Assembly (NCBI RefSeq): GCF_028877475.1
Contig: NZ_CP113527.1
Coordinates: forward strand, 303,501-367,500
Reading direction: 5' to 3'
DNA length: 64,000 bases
Origin: Lysinibacillus irui
GTDB lineage: Bacteria > Bacillota > Bacilli > Bacillales_A > Planococcaceae
A program made the position numbers and the translations under genes. Below are positions 25,151-34,719 of the stretch, in pieces; position 1 is the first letter of the stretch; each line of letters begins with the position of its first letter. The notes beneath the pieces were generated by a model. It did not search any database. It was not told the origin of the DNA and saw only the letters and a program-made list of their open reading frames with translations.

Positions 25151-27174
25151 CAACACAGGAAAAATCGCGAAAAGAAGAGCGAGTAGACGAATTTGAGCAA
25201 ATTTCTGCTGAAGAGCAACAAGCCATACTTGAGAAGTATGATATTGAATCAAATGTAAGAACAGTTACGGGTGTCATGAAGCATATTATTTTCTTTGGTC
25301 TTCTAGCATTTTCATTGTTCCAACTATATACTGCAATATTTGGGCAATTTCCTGCACAAATTCAACGTACGATTCATTTAGGCTTTGGTTTGACACTTAT
25401 TTTTCTATTATTTCCAGCTCGAAAAAAAGCGCCAAAGCACAAAGTTGCATGGTTTGATTATCTATTAGCTCTATTATCTATTGCAGTAGGTTCTTATTGG
25501 TCTATGAACTATACGGAGCTTGTGAATCGTAATGGCTCTATTACACAGATAGATTTTATTGTTGGTCTGATCGCTGTTGTTTTAGTGCTTGAGGCTGCTC
25601 GACGTGCTGTAGGACTACCGATAACGATTATTGCAATTGCATTCTTAATTTATGCATACTATGGTCCATATTTCCCGGCATTTATGGCACATAGAGGTCA
25701 GGATTTAGAGAGCATTGTGAACCTCATGTACTTTACAACAGATGGAATATTTGGTACGCCAATTAGTGTATCAGCAACGTTTATTTTTGTCTTTTTACTC
25801 TTTGGAGCATTTCTTGTCAAAACAGGGGTCGGTCAATATTTTAATGACTTAGCAGTTGCGTTAGCAGGTAAATTAATTGGTGGTCCTGCAAAGGTAGCTG
25901 TATTTTCAAGTGCTCTACAAGGTACCATTTCTGGTAGCTCTGTTGCTAATGTAGTAACATCAGGCTCCTACACGATTCCTATGATGAAAAAATTAGGATA
26001 TCGTAAGGAATTTGCTGGTGCAGTGGAAGCGGCAGCATCCACTGGTGGTCAGCTCATGCCTCCAATCATGGGTGCAGCAGCATTCCTAATGGTGGAGTTT
26101 ATTGGGCGTGGCATTACCTATTGGGATATTGCCAAGGCTGCAGCAATTCCAGCTCTTTTATATTTTACGGGTATATGGATTATGACGCATTTTGAAGCGA
26201 AAAGAGTTGGCTTAAGAGGTCTACGAGACGATCAAATGCCTAATCGACAAGAGGTATTTAAGAAAATATATCTTCTATTACCAATTGTAGCTATTGTTGT
26301 CTTGATGTTAACGGGAACACCAGTTATGCATGCAGCTTTGTATGGGATTATTATTTCAATTGGTGTTGCTATGTTTAATAAGGAAACACGTCTCAAACCA
26401 AAAGATGTAATTGAAGCATTGGTTGAAGGTGCTCGAACTGCCTTAGGTGTGGTAGCAGCAACAGCTTGTGCGGGGATTATTGTCGGAGTTGTCGTAAAAA
26501 CAGGATTAGGTTTAAGTCTAGCAAATAGTTTAGTAGCATTAGCTGGTGGTAGTATTATTTTGACATTAATTTTCGTAATGATCGCTTCCCTTATTCTTGG
26601 TATGGGTGCACCTACTACAGCAAACTATGTTATTACATCGACAATTGCCGCACCAGCTATTGTGGCATTATTATCGCCAAATACACCACAGGAATTAGTA
26701 CCGATAGTGGTTTTACTATCAGCTCATTTCTTCGTGTTCTATTTTGGTATTATTGCTGATATTACACCACCAGTAGCTCTAGCGGCTTTCGCGGCATCAG
26801 GTATTTCTGGTGGCGATCCAATCAAGACAGGGGTTAACTCAGCGAAGCTCGCAATTGCAGCATTTATTATTCCATATATGATTGTCTTTTCTCCAGCTTT
26901 ATTAATGATTGATACGACAATTCCGCAGATTTTATGGGTAGTATTTACTGCCATCACCGGAATGGTGGCGATCGGTGCGGGAGTTATTGGTTACTGGTAT
27001 CGCAAGCTATATTGGTTTGAAAGAATTATTGTTATTGCTGCAGGGCTATTACTTATTTATCCAGAGAAATTTTCGGATTGGGCTGGTTTAGCAATCTTTA
27101 TTGTGATGTTTGTCATTCAATTTTTATCACATAAAAAAGGGAATCAGAATGATAACACTGGCCTAACAGTTTAA
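25147..27174 (+). CDS. TRAP transporter fused 4TM/12TM permease
   Basis: 675 residues. An N-terminal four-helix DctQ-like part (about 45-190) is fused to a DctM-like part with FGAFLVKTGVGQYFNDLAVALAGKLIGGPAKVAVFSS, SGSSVANVVTSGSYTIPMMKKLGY, STGGQLMPPIMGAAAFLM and GMGAPTTANYVITSTIAAPAIV. This is the standard permease of TAXI-type TRAP systems and imports its ligand with a sodium or proton gradient. ATG 25147 overlaps the preceding stop; the upstream GTG lies within the SD region (AAAGGAG). Confidence 0.93.
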   Translation: MTTQEKSRKEERVDEFEQISAEEQQAILEKYDIESNVRTVTGVMKHIIFFGLLAFSLFQLYTAIFGQFPAQIQRTIHLGFGLTLIFLLFPARKKAPKHKVAWFDYLLALLSIAVGSYWSMNYTELVNRNGSITQIDFIVGLIAVVLVLEAARRAVGLPITIIAIAFLIYAYYGPYFPAFMAHRGQDLESIVNLMYFTTDGIFGTPISVSATFIFVFLLFGAFLVKTGVGQYFNDLAVALAGKLIGGPAKVAVFSSALQGTISGSSVANVVTSGSYTIPMMKKLGYRKEFAGAVEAAASTGGQLMPPIMGAAAFLMVEFIGRGITYWDIAKAAAIPALLYFTGIWIMTHFEAKRVGLRGLRDDQMPNRQEVFKKIYLLLPIVAIVVLMLTGTPVMHAALYGIIISIGVAMFNKETRLKPKDVIEALVEGARTALGVVAATACAGIIVGVVVKTGLGLSLANSLVALAGGSIILTLIFVMIASLILGMGAPTTANYVITSTIAAPAIVALLSPNTPQELVPIVVLLSAHFFVFYFGIIADITPPVALAAFAASGISGGDPIKTGVNSAKLAIAAFIIPYMIVFSPALLMIDTTIPQILWVVFTAITGMVAIGAGVIGYWYRKLYWFERIIVIAAGLLLIYPEKFSDWAGLAIFIVMFVIQFLSHKKGNQNDNTGLTV

Positions 27175-27196
27175 TAAATTTTTGCCTTAAGATTTT

Positions 27197-27254
27197 AAAT
27201 CTGCTCAATCAATAGCTGGCTACTAATAGCCAGGTGTTGGTGGGCAGATTTTCT
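27197..27254 (+). terminator. Terminator after TRAP permease gene
   Basis: Outer arms AAATCTGC and GCAGATTT enclose an inner hairpin TGGCTA/TAGCCA; tail TTCTT. Confidence 0.7.
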
Positions 27255-27385
27255 TATGTTTTTAATCTAATATTGAGATTGGTTTTATATTTATAATGCA
27301 TAATGTGTATTATTTATTGCTTTTTGCTAAAATCCTATTGTATAATTCTTTTATCAGAAAATTCAATTAAATAAGGAGTGATACA

Positions 27386-27529
27386 ATGGGTAAACTATTA
27401 AATTCTAAATTTGAGACCTATTTAATGGATCAAGAGTTTGAGTCACATCAAGAGGAAGAGAACAATGAGGAGCAAATGGCGAACATTCAGTATGAAGAAT
27501 ATCCCGAAGGATTTTTTACAAGTTTATAA
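27386..27529 (+). CDS. Small acidic hypothetical protein (47 aa)
   Basis: A 47-codon frame, MGKLLNSKFETYLMDQEFES at the start, then a run of Glu and Gln and an ending EYPEGFFTSL. The SD AAGGAG is well placed eight bases before ATG. A strong hairpin (GGCTATGTT/AACATAGCC) follows at 27543-27579. I do not recognise a family. The good SD, isolated transcription unit and acidic protein-like composition support a real small gene. Confidence 0.6.
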   Translation: MGKLLNSKFETYLMDQEFESHQEEENNEEQMANIQYEEYPEGFFTSL

Positions 27530-27542
27530 TGTTTTTTTGATG

Positions 27543-27579
27543 GGCTATGTTGAAAGTGATATTAACTTTTAACATAGCC
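27543..27579. terminator. Hairpin after the 47-aa gene
   Basis: Arms GGCTATGTTGAAAGT and ACTTTTAACATAGCC pair almost fully. No clear T-run follows, so its terminator activity is uncertain. Confidence 0.5.
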
Positions 27580-27789
27580 TATTGCATTGTAAGCCTCGAT
27601 TTTTATCTTAATTGCTCTGCTAAATGTTCAAAAAAACTCGACGCATTTACGTAAAGGCTTAAACACCTTTCTCTAAGCATATTATAGATAAGATCATTAT
27701 TATATTTTGTTTAGGTCCAAAGACATATGTACTTTTCTGAAATAGATTCATGTATAATGGGAAACAAAAATGCGTATAGAGGTGTAGTT

Positions 27790-28899
27790 ATGTCAAAAGC
27801 TATAACAGTAGAAGAAACGATTTATCAATGGTTTGATCATTTTCATAAATATCCAGAAGTAAGCTGGAAAGAGTTCGAGACAACTAAAAAAATTGCTTCG
27901 ATACTAGATGAGTTACAGGTTACTTACCGTTTATTAGGAGATGTCCCTGGTTTAATAGCTGAGATTGGGACAGGTGATGAAATCGTTGCTGTACGTGCTG
28001 ATATCGATGCTTTATGGCAAGAAGTTGATGGGAAATGGCAGGCCAATCACTCTTGTGGCCATGATGCTAATATGACAATGGTTCTTGGTTCCTTATTACT
28101 ACTGAAAGATCGTCCGTTAAAGCATCGTGTTCGTTTCATTTTCCAGCCTGCTGAGGAATTAGGAAATGGTGCTTGTGCAGCCTTTGATCGAGGAGCAGTT
28201 GATGGGGTAACACATTTATTTGGTGTGCACTTAAGACCAATTGAAGAATTGCCGCTTGGAAAAATTTCGCCAGCTATCCATCACGGTGCTGCTTATTTTT
28301 TAGAGGGTACTATTCAAGGGATTGATGCGCATGGTGCAAGACCACATCAAGGTAAAAATGCCATTGACGTCATTATGGCTGTACAACAAATGCTACACAG
28401 TATTCATTTATCACCATTTGAACCGCACTCCGCCAAACTAACAAAAATTATTGCTGATGGTGGTAGTACAAATATTATTCCCGGTAATGCAAGCTTTTCC
28501 ATGGATATTCGCGCACAGCATAATCAACAGCTCGAATTGCTCCGTAGTAAAATTGAAACTGGTTTAAAATCAATACAGCAACAATTTGATATTGATATGG
28601 GGTGGAATTGGTTAGATTTCACACCAGGTGCTGAAGTTTCACCAATTGCTGCAAAAATGGCAAAGGATGCGATAATTGAGACATTAGGTGAGGAACATTT
28701 AGCGGATGAAATAACTACACCGGGAAGTGATGATTTCCATTTTTATACTGTGAAAAAACCAGAACTAAAAGCGGCGATGATTGGAATTGGGGCAAACTTA
28801 ACGCCAGGTTTACATCATCCTAAGATGACATTTGATCGAAGTGCTTTGATAGATGCTGCAAAAGTACTTGCGTGTGTATTAGAGAAAAAACCTGAATAA
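27790..28899 (+). CDS. M20-family amidohydrolase/peptidase
   Basis: A 369-residue metallo-amidohydrolase: HKYPEVSWKEFETTKKIA, AVRADIDALWQE, the metal motif SCGHDANMTMVLG, QPAEELGNGACAAFDRGAVDGV, and GIDAHGARPHQGKNAIDVI in the dimerisation domain. Related enzymes remove acyl groups from amino acids or open small amides. ATG 27790 follows AGAGGTG; upstream frame extension lacks an SD. It stands before nhaC, a regulator and a dipeptide epimerase, so a role in peptide or N-acyl amino acid salvage is plausible but not proven. Confidence 0.88.
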   Translation: MSKAITVEETIYQWFDHFHKYPEVSWKEFETTKKIASILDELQVTYRLLGDVPGLIAEIGTGDEIVAVRADIDALWQEVDGKWQANHSCGHDANMTMVLGSLLLLKDRPLKHRVRFIFQPAEELGNGACAAFDRGAVDGVTHLFGVHLRPIEELPLGKISPAIHHGAAYFLEGTIQGIDAHGARPHQGKNAIDVIMAVQQMLHSIHLSPFEPHSAKLTKIIADGGSTNIIPGNASFSMDIRAQHNQQLELLRSKIETGLKSIQQQFDIDMGWNWLDFTPGAEVSPIAAKMAKDAIIETLGEEHLADEITTPGSDDFHFYTVKKPELKAAMIGIGANLTPGLHHPKMTFDRSALIDAAKVLACVLEKKPE

Positions 28900-28907
28900 A
28901 AAAATTT

Positions 28908-28952
28908 AAGCTATATGAAAAAATGTAATTATTTTTTCATATAGCTTTTTTT
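28908..28952 (+). terminator. Terminator after M20 gene
   Basis: Arms of 17 bases (AAGCTATATGAAAAAAT and ATTTTTTCATATAGCTT) with TTTTT tail. Confidence 0.85.
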
Positions 28953-29175
28953 GCATGAACATTTTTTGAAATGCATGGATATTCAAGGGTTTGCATGGTT
29001 TTTTAATGCTACTTGAAAGCGTTTTATTACGCTTAAATAAAGGGATTTGCTTGAGAAGCATAATTTTTTTGCGTTGACTTTTAATTTTTTGAATATTAAG
29101 CTAAAAAACGTAAAAAATTATTTGCGTCTTTATAAAACCTAAAAGGGATTTGGTGCAAAAAAAGGGGATGGGACG

Positions 29176-30624
29176 ATGAAAAAAGAAATTAGTGCATTTT
29201 GGGCACTTCTCACATTTGCAATTATGATTATTACAATGTTGATTACAGTAGTTGTATTAGAGCAAAGTCCTCACGTACCATTAATTGTTGGCACAACTGT
29301 AGCAGCAATTGTTGCCAAAATACATGGATATAAGTGGTCTGAAATTGAAGAAATGATGTATAAGGGTATACGTCTTGCATTACCAGCAGTTGTCATTATT
29401 ATTTTAGTTGGTTTGACAATTGGCGCATGGATTGGCGGAGGAGTCGTAGCAACAATGATTTTCTACGGCTTAAAATTAATTTCTCCAGCTTGGTTCTTAG
29501 TGACAATCATGCTATTATGTTCAATCGTGTCATTAGCTATTGGTAGTTCATGGTCGACGATGGCTACAATTGGTGTCGCAGGTATGGGTATTGGTTTAAG
29601 TATGGGTATCCCAGCTGCCATGATTGCTGGTGCAGTTATTTCAGGATCATACTTCGGTGATAAAATGTCACCGCTATCAGATACAACGAATCTAGCGGCA
29701 GGCTTAACAGGAACTAACTTGTTTGACCACATTAAGCATATGTTATATACGACAATACCTGCATTAGTTATTGCTTTAGTTGCTTTCGGTATTATGGGAA
29801 GAAAATTTGCTGATATATCAATGCAATCAGAAGAAATTTTAACAACACTAAAAGTAATGGAAGAAAGCTTTGTCATCTCACCTTGGTTATTACTTGTACC
29901 AGTTGGTGTTATTGTATTAGTGGCAAGAAAGGTTCCGGCTATACCAGCTTTAATTATCGGGATTGTTTCAGGTTTCTTGCTACAAATTTTTGTGCAAGGT
30001 GGTACTGCAACTAGTGCTGTTCATGCACTTCAAGCAGGATTTGAAATTTCTACAGGCAATCATATGGTTGACGACCTATTTAATCGTGGTGGTTTAGACT
30101 CTATGATGAATACGGTTTCAATGACAATTGTAGCGATGACATTTGGTGGAGTGTTAGAATATTCAGGTATGTTAAAGGCTCTCATGAATCTTGTGTTAAA
30201 ATTCGCTAAATCTACAGGTAGCCTTGTCGCTTCAACGATTGCTGCATGTATTACAACAAATGCAACATGTTCTGAGCAATACATTTCCATTGTTGTTCCT
30301 TCACGTATGTTTGCAGGTGTTTATCAACAACGTGGTTTACATTCTAAAAACTTATCCCGTGCATTAGAGGATGGGGGAACATTAACATCTGTATTTTTCC
30401 CTTGGAACACATGTGGTGTGTTTATTTTAGGTACTTTAGGTGTAGGAGCTATGGAATATGCACCATATGCTATTATTAATTTTGTTGTACCAATCATTTC
30501 AATTATTTATGCATATATTGGCTTTGCGATTGTTAAGCTGACTCCAGAGGAAATAGAAGCTGCGGAGCAACGTAAAAAAGAACAAGAATTTAATGATGCT
30601 GATAACATGGTAATGGTAGACTAA
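29176..30624 (+). CDS. nhaC: NhaC-family Na+/H+ antiporter
   Basis: A 482-residue polytopic protein with the NhaC signatures SSWSTMATIGVAGMGIG, SGSYFGDKMSPLSDTTNLAAG, and TTNATCSEQYISIVVPSRMF. About eleven hydrophobic segments. It exchanges cytoplasmic sodium for protons, and some members instead exchange malate/lactate or tyrosine/lysine-type substrates. Its place between peptide-salvage genes suggests it could move a metabolite, but ion transport is the default call. ATG follows AAAGGGGATGGG. Confidence 0.92.
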   Translation: MKKEISAFWALLTFAIMIITMLITVVVLEQSPHVPLIVGTTVAAIVAKIHGYKWSEIEEMMYKGIRLALPAVVIIILVGLTIGAWIGGGVVATMIFYGLKLISPAWFLVTIMLLCSIVSLAIGSSWSTMATIGVAGMGIGLSMGIPAAMIAGAVISGSYFGDKMSPLSDTTNLAAGLTGTNLFDHIKHMLYTTIPALVIALVAFGIMGRKFADISMQSEEILTTLKVMEESFVISPWLLLVPVGVIVLVARKVPAIPALIIGIVSGFLLQIFVQGGTATSAVHALQAGFEISTGNHMVDDLFNRGGLDSMMNTVSMTIVAMTFGGVLEYSGMLKALMNLVLKFAKSTGSLVASTIAACITTNATCSEQYISIVVPSRMFAGVYQQRGLHSKNLSRALEDGGTLTSVFFPWNTCGVFILGTLGVGAMEYAPYAIINFVVPIISIIYAYIGFAIVKLTPEEIEAAEQRKKEQEFNDADNMVMVD

Positions 30625-30654
30625 TTTTTAAAATTATCTTTATCTTACAAGTTC

Positions 30655-30697
30655 AAAGAAAATTCTCGCAGATTATGAGGTCTGCGAGAATTCTATT
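30655..30697. terminator. Bidirectional terminator between nhaC and the regulator
   Basis: Twelve-bp perfect arms AATTCTCGCAGA and TCTGCGAGAATT. On the minus strand the tail is TTTCTTTG, on the plus strand CTATTT. Confidence 0.75.
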
Positions 30698-31938
30698 TAA
30701 TAGGTTGCAAAATTCAATTCATAAATAGTGCGGGGGCGACCTTGTTGATGAGTCATCTCTTCACCTACAACTTTTGCATAGCCATTATCAACTAATTTTT
30801 TGATAATACGTTCTGTTGTACGTCGAGTTACCTGCAAATATTCAGCAAGATTTTGTGAAGTAAATTGTGCCGATTGACGTTCATGACTAAAATTAATTAG
30901 TTTAGAAATATTTAACGGACTAAGGCTGGTAAGCTTTGCCATTTGTAAAACGTAAGGATCATCTGTTTTTAAAGAAACTTTACCTTTAGAATTAGGAAAA
31001 GGCCCTAATAGACTTTTATGTTCATCGAGAATATAGATTTCGGAAGGTTTAGCAAATGTTAAAGCATATTGAGCATTTTGTGTGGCTTCCAGAATGGAGT
31101 GCCCATAGCCAAATGCTAGTTTAAATGGTTGTTCGATTTGCTGTATGAGCTCTTCCAGGTTTTCCTTTTCTAGAGCATTTTGTAGATGTCCAGCTGTTGT
31201 ATATAACTCAAAGGTATGCGCGGATATTTGCTTATAAGTTGAAAAGGTTGCCTTTGCAATTTGACTTAAAATAGTTGATTCTATAGATGAATCTTTTGGA
31301 ATTTCTAATAGACCCACAACAGCCTTAAACGATTCTGATTTTGTTAATAATGATTTAGATTTAGTTTCTTCAAGACATTGGATGATGGAATTTTTTGTAT
31401 CTAACATGCGCATTGCTGGTATTTGAAGTGCTTGTAATTCATCAAAAACACTATGAATACTTGTGATGACAAAATCAATGCTTTTGGTATTCCATAAGGC
31501 CATGTGACGCTGTAAAATATTCTCGGTCGGTTCCGTAATCGATATGTGCTGAACGTGTGGCTTTTCGCCCGTATACTCTATTTCTGCTAAAACATTATCA
31601 ACAAAGGCTGGATTCATAACATCAATGGAAATTCTGTCGATGGGAACAGTATGTTTAGCTACTAGCGATAAAAAAGTTGTTGAGATGGCTGTTTCATCTT
31701 GTTTAATATAATTCCAAGGTATGGGTATTTCTGAAAGTAAAGATTGAGCATGCAAATAGGGTAATGTACCTCCAAATAGCAGTGCATCACATGGTTTAAT
31801 TTGCTTTACCAAAGTAGGTGCTTCAGATGGATGCCTGTAAAGATAAAATTCTAATTGAATATCGGTTACGTTTTGTGCGATACTAATAATACGCTTCATA
31901 AATGCTTTAGAACAAATAATCGCTATTTTGGTAGACAT
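30697..31938 (-). CDS. Two-domain transcriptional regulator with C-terminal HTH
   Basis: 413 residues. The long N-terminal part (STKIAIICSKAFMKRIISIA, then CDALLFGGTLPYLHAQSLL) resembles a PrpR/LacI-like sensing fold. The middle contains a GAF/nucleotidyl-cyclase-like segment (FGYGHSILEATQNAQYAL). The C-terminus is a winged HTH (TSQNLAEYLQVTRRTTERIIKKLVDNGYA and GRPRTIYEL). I chose ATG 31938 because AAGGAA lies eight bases upstream. It is divergent from the dipeptide epimerase gene, which it most likely controls. The ligand is unknown. Confidence 0.8.
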   Translation of the reverse strand: MSTKIAIICSKAFMKRIISIAQNVTDIQLEFYLYRHPSEAPTLVKQIKPCDALLFGGTLPYLHAQSLLSEIPIPWNYIKQDETAISTTFLSLVAKHTVPIDRISIDVMNPAFVDNVLAEIEYTGEKPHVQHISITEPTENILQRHMALWNTKSIDFVITSIHSVFDELQALQIPAMRMLDTKNSIIQCLEETKSKSLLTKSESFKAVVGLLEIPKDSSIESTILSQIAKATFSTYKQISAHTFELYTTAGHLQNALEKENLEELIQQIEQPFKLAFGYGHSILEATQNAQYALTFAKPSEIYILDEHKSLLGPFPNSKGKVSLKTDDPYVLQMAKLTSLSPLNISKLINFSHERQSAQFTSQNLAEYLQVTRRTTERIIKKLVDNGYAKVVGEEMTHQQGRPRTIYELNFATY

Positions 31939-32015
31939 GGGCATCGTTCCTTTTCTATTTTTTTAAATATTTAGCGACGTATTAGCGACAACTTTAACGA
32001 CAGAGGAGACTGATT

Positions 32016-33131
32016 ATGATGAAAATCCAACAAGTAGAAATTTTTGCTATACATTTACCGCTAATTGATCCATTTATCATTAGTTATGCTACATATGATA
32101 CAATGCCTTCTATTATTTTAAAAGTAACAACTGATACAGGTATTGTCGGGTATGGAGAAGCTGTACCTGATGAGCATGTAACAGGTGAGTCATGGGAAAG
32201 TACTTATGCCGTACTGAAACATCAACTTGCCCCTGCGATTATCGGGGAAAATCCAATGGCCTTTGAAAAACTACACGATAAAATGAACAAAGTGGTGAAA
32301 GATGTACCTGCTGCCAAAGCAGCTATAGATATCGCTTGCTTCGATATCGCTGGGAAAGCATTAAACGTACCTGTATATCAGCTTTTAGGCGGTCGTTATC
32401 ATGAAAAATTCCCAATCACTCATGTACTAAGTATTGGTGCTCCTGAAGCAATGGCTGAAGAGGCTGCTAATCGAGTTGAAATGGGCTATCGTTCCTTTAA
32501 GATGAAGGTAGGTACAGAGGTAATGAAAGATGTTGCTCGTATTAAAGCGGTACGTGAACGAGTAGGTGAAGACATTGCTATCCGTGTGGATGTAAATCAA
32601 GGGTGGGGGAATGCAGCAACTACTTTACAAGGATTACGTGCAATGAAGGATTTAAATATCGATTGGTTAGAGCAGCCAGTAGATAGCGAAGATATTGATG
32701 GAATGGTAGAAATTAAATCAAAATCTGATGTTACATTAATGATTGATGAAGGTCTTCGTGGCGTACGTGAAATGCGTGAAATTATTGCTAAGCGTGCAGC
32801 GGATAAAGTGAATATTAAATTAATGAAGTGTGGAGGCATCTACCCTGCTATGAAGCTTGCTGTTATGGCAGAGATGGCAGGTATAGAGTGTCAAATTGGT
32901 TCTATGGTTGAATCATCTGTTGGTTCTGCTGCAGGTTTCCATGTAGCTTTCTCGAAGAAAATTATGACAAGTGTTGAACTAACAGGCCCATTAAAATTCT
33001 CTAAAGATGTGGGCAACCTGCATTATGATGTTCCATTTATTTGCTTAAACGAAGAAGCAGGCTTAGGTATAGATGTAGATGAAGATGTAATAAAGGAATT
33101 ATGTAAATTTTCAACAGTTGTAACTGCTTAA
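32016..33131 (+). CDS. Dipeptide epimerase (L-Ala-D/L-Glu epimerase type), enolase superfamily
   Basis: 371 residues. The N-terminal capping domain (PLIDPFIISYATYDTMPSIILKVTTDTG) precedes a barrel with catalytic KMKVG (second Lys of KxK), the metal ligands in RVDVNQGW, WLEQPV and LMIDEGL, and the second catalytic Lys in KVNIKLMKCGG. The double-Lys arrangement is that of muconate-lactonizing/dipeptide epimerase subgroup. It would convert L-Ala-D-Glu from murein peptides, or related dipeptides, for degradation. Start is ATG 32016 or the adjacent ATG 32019. It forms an operon with the GNAT gene 11 bases downstream. Confidence 0.92.
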   Translation: MMKIQQVEIFAIHLPLIDPFIISYATYDTMPSIILKVTTDTGIVGYGEAVPDEHVTGESWESTYAVLKHQLAPAIIGENPMAFEKLHDKMNKVVKDVPAAKAAIDIACFDIAGKALNVPVYQLLGGRYHEKFPITHVLSIGAPEAMAEEAANRVEMGYRSFKMKVGTEVMKDVARIKAVRERVGEDIAIRVDVNQGWGNAATTLQGLRAMKDLNIDWLEQPVDSEDIDGMVEIKSKSDVTLMIDEGLRGVREMREIIAKRAADKVNIKLMKCGGIYPAMKLAVMAEMAGIECQIGSMVESSVGSAAGFHVAFSKKIMTSVELTGPLKFSKDVGNLHYDVPFICLNEEAGLGIDVDEDVIKELCKFSTVVTA

Positions 33132-33142
33132 GGAGGCGTAAA

Positions 33143-33826
33143 ATGGAAAAGATTTATGAAGGTATGCTTGGTAAGACACCTTTTTTTGTTACAAAATTAA
33201 CGCCTCAGCATATACAACAAATTGAGGAGCTGCAGCATGAGGTCTATGAGGCATTAACAGATCAAAGTATTTTACAGCCATTAAGTACAGAGGAATTTGA
33301 GTATATTTTAAATGGCAATGGAATGATGATTGGTGCTTATGTTGAGGATCAATTGATTGCCTTTCGAGCACTGTTAAATCCACCTATTGATGAAGAGCAT
33401 CTTGGCTATGATTGTGGAATTGAGGAGAAGGATTTTCAACGTGTTTTATATCAAGAAATTTCCAATGTTTCACCAAAGTATCGCGGTTATGGCTTACAGA
33501 AAACATTAGCTACTGTAGTGATGAATAGCATCGATTTAAAAAAATATGATTATGTTTGCTCAACCGTAAAGCCATATAATATTCCGAGTTTAAAGGATAA
33601 ATTCTCGCAAGACCTCTTAATTAAAGGCTTGAAAATTAAGTACGTAGATAAGCTGCGTTATATTTTCTATAAAGATTTAAGACAAGATTTGTCATCAGTA
33701 TTTACTGAAAAACAAGTAATATCAATGGGAGATATAGCTGGACAACAACAACTCTTAAAACAAGGTTTCCTTGGTACGACTATGTATGAAGAAAACAATG
33801 ATTGGTTTGTTGTATACGAAAAATAA
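33143..33826 (+). CDS. GNAT-family N-acetyltransferase
   Basis: 227 residues. The acetyl-CoA pyrophosphate loop appears as NVSPKYRGYGLQKTLATVV at about 110-128, preceded by MMIGAYVEDQLIAFRALL and followed by VCSTVKPYNIPSLKDKF. It is somewhat longer than a minimal GNAT. SD AGGAGG is eight bases after the epimerase stop, so the two proteins are co-made. Acetylation of an amino acid or dipeptide handled by the epimerase is a reasonable guess. Confidence 0.82.
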   Translation: MEKIYEGMLGKTPFFVTKLTPQHIQQIEELQHEVYEALTDQSILQPLSTEEFEYILNGNGMMIGAYVEDQLIAFRALLNPPIDEEHLGYDCGIEEKDFQRVLYQEISNVSPKYRGYGLQKTLATVVMNSIDLKKYDYVCSTVKPYNIPSLKDKFSQDLLIKGLKIKYVDKLRYIFYKDLRQDLSSVFTEKQVISMGDIAGQQQLLKQGFLGTTMYEENNDWFVVYEK

Positions 33827-33828
33827 AG

Positions 33829-33876
33829 TAAAAGCCTTACCTGACACAAAAGTTTTGTGAAGGGTAAGGCTTTTTT
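33829..33876. terminator. Bidirectional terminator between GNAT and fhuF
   Basis: Arms AAAAGCCTTACC and GGGTAAGGCTTTT with six Ts. Confidence 0.85.
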
Positions 33877-33889
33877 ACGAGGCTCTAAG

Positions 33890-34600
33890 TTATTTCTTCA
33901 TTGGGCAATAACCACAGGCCATTAAGCCAGGGATATCTTTAGAAAAACAACATGATTTTCTTACAGGCAAATTGATTAAATTTGTGGGGCTTTGACCACC
34001 TGTATATTGTGCCCACCAAGATTTGTTGGAGAAGCGTGCCCATGTTTTAGGGTCCTCTAAAATTTCAATATCCTCCATAGCTTGATCAGCTAAACCAGGA
34101 TTAGATAACAATACATGATAGTGCCATAGCAAATATCCGAAGAAATTTTCCCAAATGGTAAGAGGGGAAATCGATGTTACTTTCCTTAGTTTTTGGACAA
34201 TTACATGCCCATCGTAAAGGACTTTCTCTATGACTGTTTGACGCTCATCTTCATCGACATAACGCCAATCATTTGGATTAGCGAACATGGCAACGGTAAA
34301 ACTATTGAATTCCTTGGCCGCATCGAAACGCAATTCAAGTGGCTTACCATCCCATACTTCGTCATAAGCGGCAAGCATATAAAATTGCATAGCAAAAAAC
34401 ATACCATAGCGGCGTGCAAAGTGAGAAATAGCGGCAGTTTCTGTTGCGGCATCAGTTATACCCATCATGAGATTTAAAAAATCAGGGTGGTAAAAGTCTT
34501 TATGTATATCAGCTAATGTAAATAAAGTCCGCTTAGGCTCAGTTGTATAAATACTATAGGAGTTTAATTGTTGAACTTGATCCATCGTTAAAGCTGGCAT
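33890..34600 (-). CDS. FhuF-like ferric-siderophore reductase
   Basis: 236 residues ending in the FhuF cysteine cluster, CC at about 218-219 then ten residues and CGYC, which binds a 2Fe-2S centre. The remainder is a helical domain (ARRYGMFFAMQFYMLAAYDEVWDG) typical of IucA/FhuF C-terminal folds. It would release iron from hydroxamate siderophores in the cytoplasm. I see no Fur box directly upstream (34601-34719), although a perfect one lies 0.6 kb away at 35193. Regulation is therefore open. Confidence 0.88.
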   Translation of the reverse strand: MPALTMDQVQQLNSYSIYTTEPKRTLFTLADIHKDFYHPDFLNLMMGITDAATETAAISHFARRYGMFFAMQFYMLAAYDEVWDGKPLELRFDAAKEFNSFTVAMFANPNDWRYVDEDERQTVIEKVLYDGHVIVQKLRKVTSISPLTIWENFFGYLLWHYHVLLSNPGLADQAMEDIEILEDPKTWARFSNKSWWAQYTGGQSPTNLINLPVRKSCCFSKDIPGLMACGYCPMKK

Positions 34601-34719
34601 GGTAATCCTCTTTTCCTTAGAACTTCTGTTAATTTCATTATAAAGTAATCAATTTTGCTTCACAAATAGTATGCCATATAGTAAAATACATTAAACATAT
34701 AAGAAAGGTAGGGTTTATA

